A DNA stretch of 64,000 nucleotides from the NCBI GenBank assembly GCA_946965045.2, contig OX337233.1, positions 1,798,001 to 1,862,000 on the forward strand, in the 5' to 3' direction. The notes below the pieces were generated by a model, which was not told where the DNA came from, did no database searches, and saw only the letters and a list, made by a program, of their open reading frames with translations. Positions 19,521 to 31,561 of the stretch are shown here, in pieces (positions within the stretch are counted from its first letter, which is position 1; each line of letters opens with the position of its first letter). Origin of the DNA: Epithemia pelagica (Eukaryota; Bacillariophyta; Bacillariophyceae; Surirellales; Surirellaceae). A program made the position numbers and the translations under genes.

Positions 19521-21562
19521 ATGAGGATCCGCCCTGTTTCCATACTCGCTTCAACAGTAACTCTGTTTCTCTTAAATTCCAGTTTTGTGTCATCCGACAC
19601 AAATTCTCCACGATCAGTCAACCTGTCCAATGAAATTCAATCAGCGTCCATTCATGGATACTCCTATAACTCATCTTGGTTTCGACAGAAGTCTGAGAAT
19701 GGACACATTTCCGAACAACGGGTTTTGACGCAACAGACAAGAGGGTTCCTTAACGATGCGAACTTTCAGCAGGGATACATTGACTCTTTGGGCACCTTGT
19801 ATGACGAATCGGCTCAAGCATGGCGAATTCTAGGTGCATACATTGATTGCAGTGATGACGGCAGCAATGACCAAAATTACGAGAGGAGAGGACGACTGAA
19901 CCGACAAGAAAGGCGTTTGGAAAACCAAGATGGCGGGGATGACCACAATAGTGGCAGTGGAAGCGGTAGTGGTGACGGAAGTGGCGACTACGGAGGAAAC
20001 TCTGGCCAATGTTCCCGTTATCTACTCTGGGCTGCGGTACGTCTATGCTCTTGCGTGCAAGGTGTGAATGAGAAGGTCGTCTTATCATGTCCGTTTTGGT
20101 TTTTGTTCAGTATGCAGATGTCAACCATCAAGGAGGAGGTCTCGGCGAATACAAATTTTTCAATCCTCAAGCCAAGAGATGGGACGATTCCGCCTGTCGT
20201 CAATCTGGAAGTCGCCGTTGTGTGAGATTGGACTGCCACCTGGAGGTACGAGTGAATAGAAAGTCAGAAAAAAGCATGTGGTGGAACAGGGTTTTGTCTT
20301 ACCAGTAATATCTGATCTTATCGTTGCTTTAGTCCAGTCACAATTTTCGTTTGCTTGGCTATTACAAGCAATATAATTTCAATGACTTCATGGAACAACT
20401 GTCAGAACATCACGGTAGCTGTACATGGACGAATTCAATGCGCTCATTTATGGACAGTACTCTGAGCTTCTGGCCCAACGGATGCAGCTACAGTGGAGTA
20501 ACGACTGAAGACGGTATCAATATATACATAGATATTCAGCCAAAGTGGGGAGGAAAAATTGAAATTGGTCTATATGAGGATGACACTTGTGTCTCGAATT
20601 ACCATGGGACAGATGTGAATGTCGCCAAAGCATGGAAGACTTATCTCCGTACCTACGGTAACGACGGAGACAACTACCAATATGCCTACCAAGGGAGCTC
20701 GGTGCCTGAGTTAGGGTCGTCCGAGTACTTCAACGCATGGAACAACGCATTGGCTACCTATCAGATATGCCAACCATGTAAAGTAAGTAGCATTTATAAT
20801 CGAATGAACAATGCCGCTCAGCGCAGGCACTTGGAGGATGGCAACCAAGAGGCATTTCAGTGCCAAGATTCTGCAGGAGAGGTCAACATCAATCAGTGCG
20901 CACTTTTTGCCAAGGACACCCAAGTGAACCCTGCCTACTTCAATGATCTTCAGAAAGCATTAAGGCAGGGTTCCATTGTTGTCCCTCGAGGTCACGTGGT
21001 GACTCTGAGCAATGACTACTCACTTAGTCGATGGCAACACAATTGGGGTTTCTTTTGTTTCTCAATGCTAGTATTTATCGTGGGAGTGTTTACCTTCGCA
21101 TGCTTGGTCAAAATCAAGACTCGTGTTCGAGCCAATCCCAATGGAGGGAACGAACCACTCATAATGACAGTGACGCCACGAGCGTCTTCAATGGCGTCGT
21201 CGGTGACATCTGCGTTGGGCCCCTCGCCCTCGGCACTCTCTACCGCTACCAACGACAAGATTGGTGCGAACATTACCACTGGCAGCGTGCCCCATAGTGG
21301 ACTGATCAACACAACTGGGAGCGATCACAACAGCCGAGCAGGGGTAGTCTCCACAGGGAGATCACGAAGTAGCACCGGTGGAGGAGGGGAAAGACTTGTG
21401 GCCTCGTACGCTGACTACGGTGACACGAAAAATGTTATGGTAGGCGAAGAACCAATGAACCACAGCGGTATCCTCTTGAACAATTCCCAGCCTACACATT
21501 CGAGCCGCCCTGGGTGGCCGGTGGAGCTGGAAGATCATCGCCAACCAGGAGACATGTATTGA
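19521..21562 (+). CDS. secreted/type I membrane protein of unknown function, three exons
   Basis: Exons 19521-20036, 20111-20245 and 20333-21562 (626 aa), joined by two short phase-0 introns: GTACGT...TTCAG (74 bp) and GTACGAG...TTTAG (87 bp). An alternative acceptor 6 bp further on is also in frame. A signal peptide is visible (MRIRPVSILASTVTLFLLNSSFVSS). The extracellular part has a Gly/Ser linker (SGSGSGSGDGSGDYGG), several Cys pairs and repeated aromatic residues. One membrane helix (WGFFCFSMLVFIVGVFTFAC) is near residue 450, followed by a basic stop-transfer and a Ser/Gly-rich cytosolic tail. No domain was recognised; it resembles the lineage-specific cell-surface proteins common in diatoms. 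Confidence 0.78.
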
Positions 21563-21878
21563 GCGGTATTAGTGAAAACGCCAAAACTGGACTGTTTTTA
21601 TCTGATGTAATGGAAAGCTAATTTTATATAATCTGTTGTTTGATGCTTCCGTAGAAACAAAAGTTGCTGATGGAAACTACCTATACCTACGAGGGTTGGG
21701 GATAGTGCGACTCCGAGCAGAGGAAATGCGCGGTGCGCGGTGCCCACGTATATGCATGCGCGCGATCGATCGGCTGTTTCTCGCAACAACAAAATGAGCG
21801 AGATCAAAAATGAAGATTATCGAATTGCCGATGCGTAATTCGTACCGGTTGCTGGATGAAACCATTTGAACTACCACA

Positions 21879-24800
21879 ATGTCAAGCAGGAGTAGTTCGA
21901 TGTCATCCCGTGATGTTCCAGGCGACGTTCTGCCAGCCATGCTGAGTCTTCGTGGCAACCTGTGGGGCAGAGAAAAGCAACTGGCCAAATTGGAAGAGCT
22001 CGCCTCAAAAGTTCATGGAGAAGACTCAGGGACCACTGATTCGAAGCAAGTCGCTTTTGTCCATGGTCCTTCCGGTAGTGGAAAAACTTCAATATGCAAC
22101 GCGCTGAAACGAAGGTTTCCATCTCATCGTTTCTTGTTTGGCAAGTTCGATCAATATCAAGACAACTCTGCTCCTTACTCTGCCCTTGTACAAGCTTTTG
22201 AAGGCTCCCTTATTGTCGAGTCTGATGATACAACAGTTGGACCCTTGCAACCAGAAATTATCTCAGAGAAAGTTGGAAGCGAAGCTTACCGGGTTCTCTG
22301 CGAACTTGTACCGTCCTTTTCACCCACGGCATCTGAAATTTCAGAAGAGCAATTTGACGACCAGGATCATAGTAGTAAATTGATGATGGCTGCCGAGCTG
22401 CTTGCTATTGCCGTCACTACTTTCCTGAGCGCAATCGCTTGCGAGGAAAGTCCTGCTGTTCTGGTTATGGACGATCTCCAATGGGCTGACGAAGATTCAC
22501 TGGTTGTGTTGAACGTCATTATTCAATCGCCAGAGGTGAAGAATCTTCTTCTCCTAGGCATCTACCGTGACGACGATGAGGAAACAATGGGAAAGCCGCT
22601 CGTCTCTTTCTTAGGCACTAATCATGGGATGTCACATGTGCATAGTATCTCAGTGAGAAACTTGGATCAAGCAAATGCGTTTGCGTTGGTGGCCGACGAA
22701 CTTTCTATAGATGTTGACAGCCCCGATCAAACATACGAACAATTGGTCAAACTTATATTTCGCAAGACACTGGGAAATCCTTACTTCATTGTACAGTTTC
22801 TGAGCATGCTGTATCGGAGTGGTCTTTTGAAGTTCAACTTCGCTACTGAAAAGTGGCAATGGGACTTGGCGACTGTGCAGGAGGCAACTTCAGTGGCTGA
22901 CAACGTTGTAGTCATGTTAACGCATGCCGTTCAAAGTATTCCTTTGTCGACACTAAACCTCTTACAACTGGCTTCATGTCTTGGATATGTCTTTGATGTT
23001 GACCTGTTGAAACAAATTTTTGAGCTCAGCCGGACGCACAAAGACGATACTTGCAAAGTGTTCCGCCCGTTCAAGGATCATGGAGAATCTAAAGACAACA
23101 TGGAGCAAGAAGGCATACTCTCGTTCTCGAGCATGTTGAAGAGACTGGTGGAAGAAAATTTTCTTCAACCAAGTGGCAAGAATCTTTATCGCTTCACCCA
23201 TGATCAGCTGCAACGAACAGTCTATGAGCTGGTTCCATCTGGGAAACAACGTGAAGAACTTCATTGGTACATTGGCAAATACATCGAAGCCATGATAACC
23301 AGTGAACCAAAAGCCAGAGCCAAATTCCTCTTTCTGGCCGCTGACCAGCTCAATCGTGGGTCTTCATGCATCGGAAACGAAGATGAACGTATTGGTTTGA
23401 TGAGATTGAATTGTGATGCCGCTCATATGGCGACGCAGCGAAATGGTTTAGATTTTATCGGACTTTTCTTGAACAAAGCACTGGATCTGATGAACGAAAC
23501 CGACTGGGAAACCTCTTACGAGCTGATTTTGAATATTCACAACAAATATGTATTTTTGCAAGCTTCCGGAGGACGGTACGAAGAAGGCATTGAAAAAATC
23601 AATGTCATTCTCGAGCGTGCCAAGCGGCAACAAGATACAATTGTTGCACTTATGTCCCGTGCCAAGATCCGAACTTCACAGCTCCACTTCCAATTGGCCC
23701 TTTGTGATGCAAAAAAAGCCCTTCGTCTCTGTGGGGAACGACTGCCGATCGCCCATTCTCTCTCAGTTTCCAGGGAACTCAATCGTGCCAAGCGTATGAT
23801 ACGAGACTTATCAGACGAAGATCTGCTGCGTCCTACAGGCGAAGTGACTGATGACCGTAAGAAGCTTGCAATGAAAACGTATCTGACAACCGCGATTTGT
23901 GGTTGGCAACTCAACCACCACTTGATTGCTTTGTCGTTTCTTGGCATGTTTCGAGCTACTTGTAAATATGGTCGGAGCATTTTTACTGGAACTGGATTCA
24001 CTTCGTTTGGCGCACTTTTGGCCACGAACGGAGATGTGGAGATGGCGTATCGCTTTGCGGATCTTGGCCTTCGCGCACAAAAGCCAGAGGACACCAGACC
24101 TGACACATCGATGCCGGCCTATTGCTCGGTGCTGCACGCAAAGTTGCCCCTTGCATCACTTGTAGAGCCTTGCCTTCTAGGCTATCGGAAAGGTCTGGAA
24201 ATGGGTAACACCTTTTATGGAAGCATAGCGATGGGAGTGTATGCTGATGCTTACAAGGGCTGTGGTCTTCCGTTGGACACCTTTGCGTCCGACTTGAACA
24301 AGTTCGCCAGTCAGTTGAAGATTTTGCGCTGCGAATTTATGTTGTGCTTCATTTTGCCTACAATGCAACTGGCCCTCAACCTGACAGGTCAATCAGTTGA
24401 TCCGGTCAAAGTGACTTGGGATGTTATTACAAAACATGGGCATTTGAACGATGGCGTCGATCCTTCTAGATCCCCAAAAGCTGAGCTGCAACGAGAGTTT
24501 ACACAAGCGTTCAATGCGTACATACTTCGTGATGTACACACTGCCGAAATGTCTCTGAAGCAACTGTGCAAGAAGCCGAGACGCAAACGTCGCTATGAAA
24601 TGAATCACTTCAATAACTATTTTTTTGCGTTAACCGAGGGTCTAGTTGGATTTTGGTTGGGGAAAGAGAAGCAAACGCGACGGTACCGACGTTTCGCTCT
24701 GAGTGCAATCAAATGGTTCCAGAAGCGACGGAATCTTAACACTGTTCCCCTTGTACTCCTGCTCGAGGCCCAAAAGGCAGCCACTGAAAGCTCTGTTGAC

Positions 24801-25139
24801 TATGCAAATGTTCGGAAGCTATATGACAACGTCATTGTGATGTTGGCAAGAAGTGGACAAATTCATTATGGAGCAATTGCGAACGAGCAAGCGGGAGAGT
24901 TTTTACTCGGTCACGATGACAGCATTGCTGCTATCCAATACTTCGAAAGCGCAGCACAGCTTTACCAAGAATGGGGCGCCTCTATCAAGGCACAGGACTT
25001 GATACAAAAACATAGCCTGCGTGCAGACAGAGTGGATAGCATAGGTACAACGTTGAGAGGGCGTGAACGTTTCAGTTCCAGGAAAGATTCGGCCGGTTTG
25101 AATGATTCTGCAAAACGGGATTTAATACAAGAACAGTGA
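21879..25139 (+). CDS. AAA_16/Orc1-like ATPase with long helical (TPR-type) C-terminal region
   Basis: 1086 aa. Residues 28-400 form a predicted-ATPase domain of the MalT/PknK-associated type: NLWGREKQL, Walker A (HGPSGSGKTS) at 62-71, a Walker B AVLVMDDLQWADEDS near 200, an LLLLGIYRDDD strand, and the FIVQFLSMLY / FTHDQLQRTVYELVP winged-helix region. Residues 450-1060 are regular helical pairs (for example EEGIEKINVILERAKRQQDTIVALMSRAKI), consistent with TPR-like repeats. In related algal proteins such a module often precedes a kinase or cyclase; none is present here. It is probably a signalling scaffold with a nucleotide switch. No break was seen. Confidence 0.82.
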   Translation: MSSRSSSMSSRDVPGDVLPAMLSLRGNLWGREKQLAKLEELASKVHGEDSGTTDSKQVAFVHGPSGSGKTSICNALKRRFPSHRFLFGKFDQYQDNSAPYSALVQAFEGSLIVESDDTTVGPLQPEIISEKVGSEAYRVLCELVPSFSPTASEISEEQFDDQDHSSKLMMAAELLAIAVTTFLSAIACEESPAVLVMDDLQWADEDSLVVLNVIIQSPEVKNLLLLGIYRDDDEETMGKPLVSFLGTNHGMSHVHSISVRNLDQANAFALVADELSIDVDSPDQTYEQLVKLIFRKTLGNPYFIVQFLSMLYRSGLLKFNFATEKWQWDLATVQEATSVADNVVVMLTHAVQSIPLSTLNLLQLASCLGYVFDVDLLKQIFELSRTHKDDTCKVFRPFKDHGESKDNMEQEGILSFSSMLKRLVEENFLQPSGKNLYRFTHDQLQRTVYELVPSGKQREELHWYIGKYIEAMITSEPKARAKFLFLAADQLNRGSSCIGNEDERIGLMRLNCDAAHMATQRNGLDFIGLFLNKALDLMNETDWETSYELILNIHNKYVFLQASGGRYEEGIEKINVILERAKRQQDTIVALMSRAKIRTSQLHFQLALCDAKKALRLCGERLPIAHSLSVSRELNRAKRMIRDLSDEDLLRPTGEVTDDRKKLAMKTYLTTAICGWQLNHHLIALSFLGMFRATCKYGRSIFTGTGFTSFGALLATNGDVEMAYRFADLGLRAQKPEDTRPDTSMPAYCSVLHAKLPLASLVEPCLLGYRKGLEMGNTFYGSIAMGVYADAYKGCGLPLDTFASDLNKFASQLKILRCEFMLCFILPTMQLALNLTGQSVDPVKVTWDVITKHGHLNDGVDPSRSPKAELQREFTQAFNAYILRDVHTAEMSLKQLCKKPRRKRRYEMNHFNNYFFALTEGLVGFWLGKEKQTRRYRRFALSAIKWFQKRRNLNTVPLVLLLEAQKAATESSVDYANVRKLYDNVIVMLARSGQIHYGAIANEQAGEFLLGHDDSIAAIQYFESAAQLYQEWGASIKAQDLIQKHSLRADRVDSIGTTLRGRERFSSRKDSAGLNDSAKRDLIQEQ

Positions 25140-25459
25140 ACATCTGTCAGTATTCAGGATGGAAATAAAACTGAAGCTACTTCCACGGGCATCTGGAAAT
25201 TTTGAACTGCAGGGAGCATTGGCCTTGGCATTGCCCGAACACTTTGTGGTTCTGTGCCCCTGGCGCGTTCCGAATTAATAGGGCTGGTCCTATCAACTTT
25301 ATTTGTATTCTTATGAACATATCTGCGATCTCACCGGTGTCGAGGATGAACGTTCTCTTGGGGCCTTCCTGACTACACTGCTGTAGGAGTTATGCTTTGA
25401 TTCGATCACTGGTTTGCTTTCAAAGATCCATTAGCGCTTCGAAAAATTATCTGAAAATA
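25140..25459. other. convergent intergenic region, nothing recognised
   Basis: About 320 bp between the ends of the ATPase and TrhO genes. It probably holds the 3' UTRs. Confidence 0.5.
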
Positions 25460-26791
25460 TCAAACATTTTGATGGTTGGCGGCCGTGCTCTTGGCGCGCG
25501 ACTTGGTGAAACATTCTTGTCTGTGATCGTGAATGTGCTTTGTATTATTTTCTTGAGCGAGGTCCACTTGTTTTTGACGCTCCAAGTATCGCTGTCTCAG
25601 CTGTTCCCTGTCCGGATCGGACATGCAATAGGGACAGGAAATGCCCTGTCGATACTCGGCGGTCATTTGATCTTCAGGGGTAAGAGGGTGACGACATGCG
25701 TTACAGGAGGTTGTAAAACGTGACGACGGACGCAACCCCTGTGTCACTGCAGTGCGCTGATCAAAAACATAACAGTCCCCCTCCCACATGGACTGAGATT
25801 CAGGAATTTGTTTTAAATAAGACAAAATTCCACCTTCCAAATGATACACAGGAACTGGTGATGAAGTTGGTGTACCGGAGGCTTGATCCGGTGGATTCAT
25901 TTTTGAAAGGCAATATGCACTGGCCTTTTCACAGCGAATCCCTCCTGTACAAAACATGGCCACTTTATCAAACGTCCCAGGACGACGTTCGAGTTGGTCT
26001 TGGAACCAAGACGGAAATTCAGTAAAGCTAGTAGTACCTGGGTTGGTGGAGTTGGGAAACGTTCCTAAGGCAATCTCATAATCATTTCGCATATCGATGA
26101 CCCAGCAGTTCGGATCTTTCAACAAAGCATGCCATTCAGCTCCTGGTTTGACATAGTTTCCCACGGCCAGTTCATCTCCATCACGTGAAAAATCATGAAT
26201 CTCAGCAACGCCCTGATTGTCGTCTTGCAAGCCAGTGGAAGGAAGATTTGGATCCACCGATTCTGATTTTCGAGATTCTTTGTCTGCACCATCGTTGCAT
26301 GAGATCTCTAGGAAACTGGGAATGATATGGCGAAGAGGGATACCGCCTGTCATGGACACAATTTCTTTCTTCTCCTTTATTTTTAAACGATGAAACACGT
26401 GTCGAGGATTGTTGTGTGAAACACAAAGTCTCAAGTTTTGGTATTGGGGGCGAACTCTATCACCGCCTTCTTGTTCGTTTAGGTCTTCCAAACATATCGA
26501 TGTCTTCAGAAAGTTGCGAATCTCCACATCATATACGGTTGGATAAGAAATGGTACCATTAATACCTTCCTCGGCTGCCAACAAGAGGAGACCCCGAACG
26601 AGACGAGGTCTCAGGAAGTCTTCCAAACGTGCTTTGATGGTGCTCACTGGTTCGGGAAGCAGAAAGAATTTGTAGAGAGCCAGAATGCTGAAAGCAACTT
26701 CCTCATCATCTTCAACGGGTTCGCCAGATGGGCAAGTCATTGCTATTGACAGGGGTTTCGTCGCATCACTCTCGCTGGAAGGAGTGGACAT
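25460..26791 (-). CDS. trhO: rhodanese-domain tRNA uridine hydroxylase-like protein (TrhO/YceA family)
   Basis: 443 aa from the ATG at 26791; the open frame extends 22 codons further up without another ATG. The N-terminal domain has LLLAAEEGINGTISYP, characteristic of TrhO/YceA. The rhodanese domain spans about 210-370 with VIDMRNDYEIALGTF and the active-site loop MFCTGGIRCEK, Cys281 being the predicted nucleophile. The C-terminus has a CxxC pair set (CNACRHPL, CPYC). In bacteria TrhO makes 5-hydroxyuridine at wobble position 34 of tRNA. An insertion of about 45 polar residues (about 163-200) is lineage-specific. The targeting compartment is not clear from the sequence. Confidence 0.9.
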   Translation of the reverse strand: MSTPSSESDATKPLSIAMTCPSGEPVEDDEEVAFSILALYKFFLLPEPVSTIKARLEDFLRPRLVRGLLLLAAEEGINGTISYPTVYDVEIRNFLKTSICLEDLNEQEGGDRVRPQYQNLRLCVSHNNPRHVFHRLKIKEKKEIVSMTGGIPLRHIIPSFLEISCNDGADKESRKSESVDPNLPSTGLQDDNQGVAEIHDFSRDGDELAVGNYVKPGAEWHALLKDPNCWVIDMRNDYEIALGTFPNSTNPGTTSFTEFPSWFQDQLERRPGTFDKVAMFCTGGIRCEKASAYCLSKMNPPDQASGTPTSSPVPVYHLEGGILSYLKQIPESQSMWEGDCYVFDQRTAVTQGLRPSSRFTTSCNACRHPLTPEDQMTAEYRQGISCPYCMSDPDREQLRQRYLERQKQVDLAQENNTKHIHDHRQECFTKSRAKSTAANHQNV

Positions 26792-26853
26792 GATGTTCAA
26801 ATGGGTTGCTCTTCTTGCCCCGCATGATGGATGGAGTGGAAAAGCCCGTTCAG

Positions 26854-28320
26854 TCACGAGTCACCCCGCTGGGGTGTGGTAAAGATCGCGACAAAAATCA
26901 AACAGAAGACAACAGTACAGTCAGGTCTATTTGAACCTTTACACGCGAGGGCGTATAATTTGCCTCGCACCGAAACGCCAGAAAGTAGCTCGTCGTTCAA
27001 CGCAGCAACAATGGTGCCATGATCTGGCTGTACACCGGCCTTTCTGATTTCTGATATCAACGTGTTATAAATGTCGAGCTTGTCATGCAAACGTTCTGGA
27101 TCAAGGGGACGGTGCCGGTCCGGGGATAGCAATTGATGAAACCAAAATCCACCGGCGTCAAACAATCCATCTCGGTTTGCTCAGAGCCTTCAAACAAGCA
27201 TGGACGGGTTGTGCATTCGGCGATCCAAAGCGAGAAAACTCTTCAAAGTATTTCAGCGAGAGCTTGGCCCATTTATCAGCCTTTGTCGCACCAGAACTTT
27301 GATTACTAATGCTTCCACGGCGATTTGGCTTTCGAGAACATAAGATCCATTATGGTAAACGAAGACCGCATAGCAATGATTTCTTGTTCCGATACATTGG
27401 CGCTGAATCTGACTGGAACATTCATCACTTCAATGTCCAAATCGAATTCATCAATCTAAAGCGACTCCTCGGTACAAGCTACTGTGTCAGCAGCTTGAAC
27501 GACATCTTGACTCGATCCATCCGTCTTGTAGTAAAAACCAAAACAACTACCAGATAAGGCGAGGCCAAAGTGTTCCGGATTGTTGCTGTCGATCATCCAG
27601 CTGATGGAATATCCGTGACACCCTCCTCAAAGTCAAACACACGGATGTGCAATTGATCAAAACCGTTGATGCAAACACAATGCGGTTACTGACATGGCCC
27701 ATCATCACAAGGCCATCTATGACCTCGGCGTGACTGGTCAAATCACGAGACGTGACCCAGCGACGAAAGGAAAGAAGGAATGTATCTTGATGAATTTTTG
27801 CGATGCAAACACTCCTCTCCCATGACACGCAACCAACAACGTTTGGATCATAAAATTCACATCTCATTGCCACAACATGACCATTGGCCGAACTTGAAAC
27901 ATCTCGGCCATGAGAGTTGCCACCGCATGACAAATCATTGCCAATTGGTTCCCCTGAATCATCTTGTACCCCTTGACCTTGGTACCTCTACCCGACTTGT
28001 CTTTGCCACGGAGAGCAACAGTCGATGCATCGGACGACATGGCAGAAGATTCGCTAATCTTCAAATTGACCATTAAAGATGCGGTACATGTTCCGGGTGG
28101 TCGCGTTGTACTGATAGGAGTAAATAAGGTTGTTGACGTTGCCGCAGGGATCAGGGATGCCCGACCGCCATCATGGAACCGCCGCTCAAGAGCGAAATGT
28201 CTTTGCCAAATGTACATTGACAAGAGGAGTCAACAAGGCATCTCCTGCTGTGTACAAGCCATAATACCATCCACGGAATCAATGGTCAGCCACGAGATCG
28301 AGAGTAAGCAGAGAGACTAG
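26854..28320 (-). pseudogene. decayed coding region, product not recognised
   Basis: Several minus-strand stretches look like protein but lie in different frames with stops between them: 27165-26942 (DAGGFWFHQLLSPDRHRPLDP), 27933-27547 (including MRCEFYDPNVVGCVSWERSV) and 28223-27864. They may be exons or debris of one gene; the middle part has the alternating hydrophobic pattern of beta-propeller repeats, but this is weak. No single gene model could be made. Confidence 0.3.
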
Positions 28321-28739
28321 ACAGCTTTTGAAAGATTTCTTACATTCATTACGGCCATGGTAGAGATTCTTTTTGTGATATTCGCACTAGACAGAAAGCT
28401 GGAGCACGATCGATTGTCTTAACTGATAGCACTTTAGATGAAGCATTTTTTATGAGCACAAGGAGAGAGAGAGCATGGATGGGACAAACCCATGATCCAC
28501 CCTGCACCATCATCTCGCCGAACATGAATTTTGACGGTCCAGAAACGGTCCATGATACAAATTATACACCAAGGAGGTAGTGTACTACACAGATTATCAA
28601 TGGAATGGAATCCTGACATTTTCTGTGGCGTTGACTTTTTCGTGTTAACTAGATAACATAGAAGTAGGAAGGGCCCAGTTCTGAAAATGTATGATTGGAT
28701 TATTGAAGCAAAAACAAATGGTGAACTATTTCTAAGCAG

Positions 28740-29729
28740 TTATACAGTCATAGAAGTGAAATTCCACTTCGGTGATCGAATGCACATAAAATCACCGCAA
28801 TAGTTAAAGAATTGAAGCATATCGACGTCAGTACGACCGGATTGGTAAAAGTAGCAGGTGTATCCCAGACCGCGAAGTAAATGAAGTCCCTCCATGAGTT
28901 CATTGTGCGGTCGAAAACGAAAACAAAACTCGGTAAAAATCACAAAGGGACCCGTCTTTGGATTGTCACGAAGCAGTTGGGGAGAACCCATGAATATTTC
29001 CCTTTCTGCTCCTTGAGTATCGATTTTCATTGCGACAGCATCAGTCACGAAGCTATCTAACCGATTCAACGTTACTTTTTCCTTCCTTCTCCCAGTTCTT
29101 TCAAACTTCTTAACCTCTGGGGTGCGGGATTTGTTCACGGCAGATTCCAGAAGTGATGAGCTGTCATTCGCGTCATAGATTTCTGCAGTCTGATTACTGC
29201 AGTTTGATAGTGCCGTCTGGTGTAGAGTGATCAGATGGTCTAGGTGAGCCTCTTCGATCTTTCTCTTCACCTGGTTGTAGCCACTGAGACGTGCCTCAAA
29301 GGCCTGAACATGGTACCCATTACGGGCAAACTTTAGAGATTCCATGGGGAGACCAATGTCAATAATTGTTGTTGTTGGAGCAGGTACAACACCCAAATAA
29401 CGAAGAATTTGCAGAATGGCTTCGGTGTGGTCTTTCCTGTTGACTGGGAAAGGCATGGGCCCCACCATAAACTGGCCACTGGCAATACTCTTCTTAACAG
29501 GATCTTTCCACCAGAACTTGTTTATCTCCGTGTTCTCATTCCCACCATCTTGTAGAGAATTGCCGAAATGATCACTTCGAGTCAATCGGATGTGTAGTCC
29601 CACATCGACACGCATCTGGGAGACTACCAAAGCCAATATGACAAGCATGGCGGCAGTAGCGAATAGGCGATTTTTCGGAGAGATCGGATTCGCGGCTGCC
29701 TGTGTCTTTGTCTTTAATAGAAGCGCCAT
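28740..29729 (-). CDS. membrane-anchored FkbM-type methyltransferase
   Basis: 329 aa from the ATG at 29729; a longer open frame goes up to 30032 but lacks coding character. A short N-terminal cytosolic part is followed by one membrane helix (LFATAAMLVILALVVSQM, about 22-40), giving a type II Golgi/ER topology. The methyltransferase part has TTIIDIGLPMES (SAM site equivalent), YHVQAFEARLSGYNQVKRK, ITLHQTALSNCSNQ and the FkbM signature LNRLDSFVTDAVAMKIDTQGAEREIF. The family O-methylates sugars or lipids. In diatoms such proteins are common and probably modify surface glycans; the substrate is unknown. Confidence 0.8.
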   Translation of the reverse strand: MALLLKTKTQAAANPISPKNRLFATAAMLVILALVVSQMRVDVGLHIRLTRSDHFGNSLQDGGNENTEINKFWWKDPVKKSIASGQFMVGPMPFPVNRKDHTEAILQILRYLGVVPAPTTTIIDIGLPMESLKFARNGYHVQAFEARLSGYNQVKRKIEEAHLDHLITLHQTALSNCSNQTAEIYDANDSSSLLESAVNKSRTPEVKKFERTGRRKEKVTLNRLDSFVTDAVAMKIDTQGAEREIFMGSPQLLRDNPKTGPFVIFTEFCFRFRPHNELMEGLHLLRGLGYTCYFYQSGRTDVDMLQFFNYCGDFMCIRSPKWNFTSMTV

Positions 29730-31561
29730 TGTCGTCGTTGTCAGTTGTTGGAAGGAGAACAATTGGAAAGAAAGTTTGAGAGGATGAAAGAGTGAAAATT
29801 GACCGTTGAACTTTTGTACTGTACGAGTGATAGTCGTACTGGTACCAATAATAAAGTGGCTGCGACTCAATATTACTGTGTTCAACACTTCGATATACTG
29901 TAAGAATAACGCAAAAATACAACTGCAGTAGTATTCTTCTTGACTGGGTCTCGAATCGCGTATTATTATAGTGGATGCAGGAGTATGCATCAGTCCAGTC
30001 AGTCCCATCAGGAGTATGTCTTCGTACTTCATAGTGTGCCTCTAGCTTATAGTTGCGAGAGTATGCCGTACAACTAAAAGTTGCCCTCTCAGTTGCGCAA
30101 ACCCATACCAAAAATACAACTCTGCACTATGAAAGTAAGTGTACTTCATGACTGAAATACAACTTTTCTCACATTTTTCATTTCACGTACTGCACGGTTA
30201 AGCTAGATAATAAAATCACAACCTCGCCATGACGCTCCGCTTTGGATACCACCGTTCATCAGACGAGGACACTGATAGAGGTCGAAGCTTTGTGCGTGTC
30301 GCAAAATGTATGCAATATACACGATTTTTAAGTTTCGTGGGGAAAATCGAAGGATTGGTAGAGATGAAGTCGTTCATCTGAGATGCTACGTGGCTTTTCT
30401 TCAATGTTGACTGTGCTGCTCCGTTTTTGCTGCTTCTTGTCCATTACACTTTCTCACGCCCTGATACTGCTTCCTATTCTCCTTCAGCAGTATTAAAAGC
30501 GATATGAAGTGGTGGATGTGGTGGGAGAAGTGCAGCTTAAGATAGCTTACCACTCCAAAACAGCTCGGTTTGGCACGTTAGCACACAACAATCAACGATT
30601 AAAAGACGAAACAGAGGCCTTCTTTTCGCAAGTATGGAGCAACAGTAAGCACAAAAGCAGTAGTGACATACATTGTGTTATATGTGCTTTCTAGTAGCTA
30701 TATCTAATTCATTCTCTATTTTAAGAAGGGACCTGCACGAGATTTTTTCCACATCGACATACAACAACACACCCAACACCAACCACAACAACAACATGTT
30801 GTCTTCCATGTTGTCATTCACGCCTATAACGGCTGACCAAACAAGAACCTTCCAAGCATGGCCCATTGTCGCCATTTGTGGAGTCTCTTGGGGTTGCCAA
30901 TAAGCATGGCCACGACGACAAGTACCACCACCACGAATACAACTCCATCCAACAGCTCCTCAGCTATTTTTCAACAAGATGCCACTCTATTGGATGCCAG
31001 TCATTCTCCCACTTGTGGTGCATCCTGGAATGGGCCTCTTCCCTCGGTGGCACCGGGCTCCCTCCAGTTGGGATGCTCCTGGTGGTGGTAGTGCTTGAGT
31101 TGGTCCTCGTACAATGATACGCCTTGTTTAGAGCTAGAATTGTTTTGATTGTCGCAAGGCAGTGTCATAGAACCAGCATTTCTTGTTTTGTGTGTGTATG
31201 GTCCACTGCGCTAATAGGATGTCTTTTCGTTGGGTCTATTCTTCTTTGCCACTAGCCAGGTCTATTCTAGCCAAGTTTGTCGTCCCATTCTTGTTTGATT
31301 GCTGTTTGAATCACACTCAATGATAATCCCACGTTGTAAGTTCATTTCTTACGGCCATCTGCAAGTGCCAGCCATATTCCTCTAGGAGTACTTAGACGTG
31401 TTGGAGGTTGGACCACATAGGAAAAGAAAGATAGGTAGCAAAGGTATCGTCTTGTGGATGCCAACCTACTATGAGGTCTAAAGTATAGTAGGAATGTACC
31501 AGGAGCTACGTAGTTTTACTCACCGTTGTATTTTGTTCGGATACTACGAGAGTACTGAATG
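29730..31561. other. intergenic, no gene supported
   Basis: About 1.8 kb with only short ORFs. The stretch 30,910-31,120 reads as a Thr/Ser-rich peptide (STTTTNTTPSNSSSA) and might be debris of a retroelement gag, but nothing supports this firmly. The end of the region is the left arm of a 51-bp inverted repeat. Confidence 0.4.

Noticed and set aside
29730-30032. N-terminal extension of the FkbM methyltransferase
   Set aside because: The open frame continues, but the sequence lacks coding character and the ATG at 29729 leads straight into a typical type II anchor.
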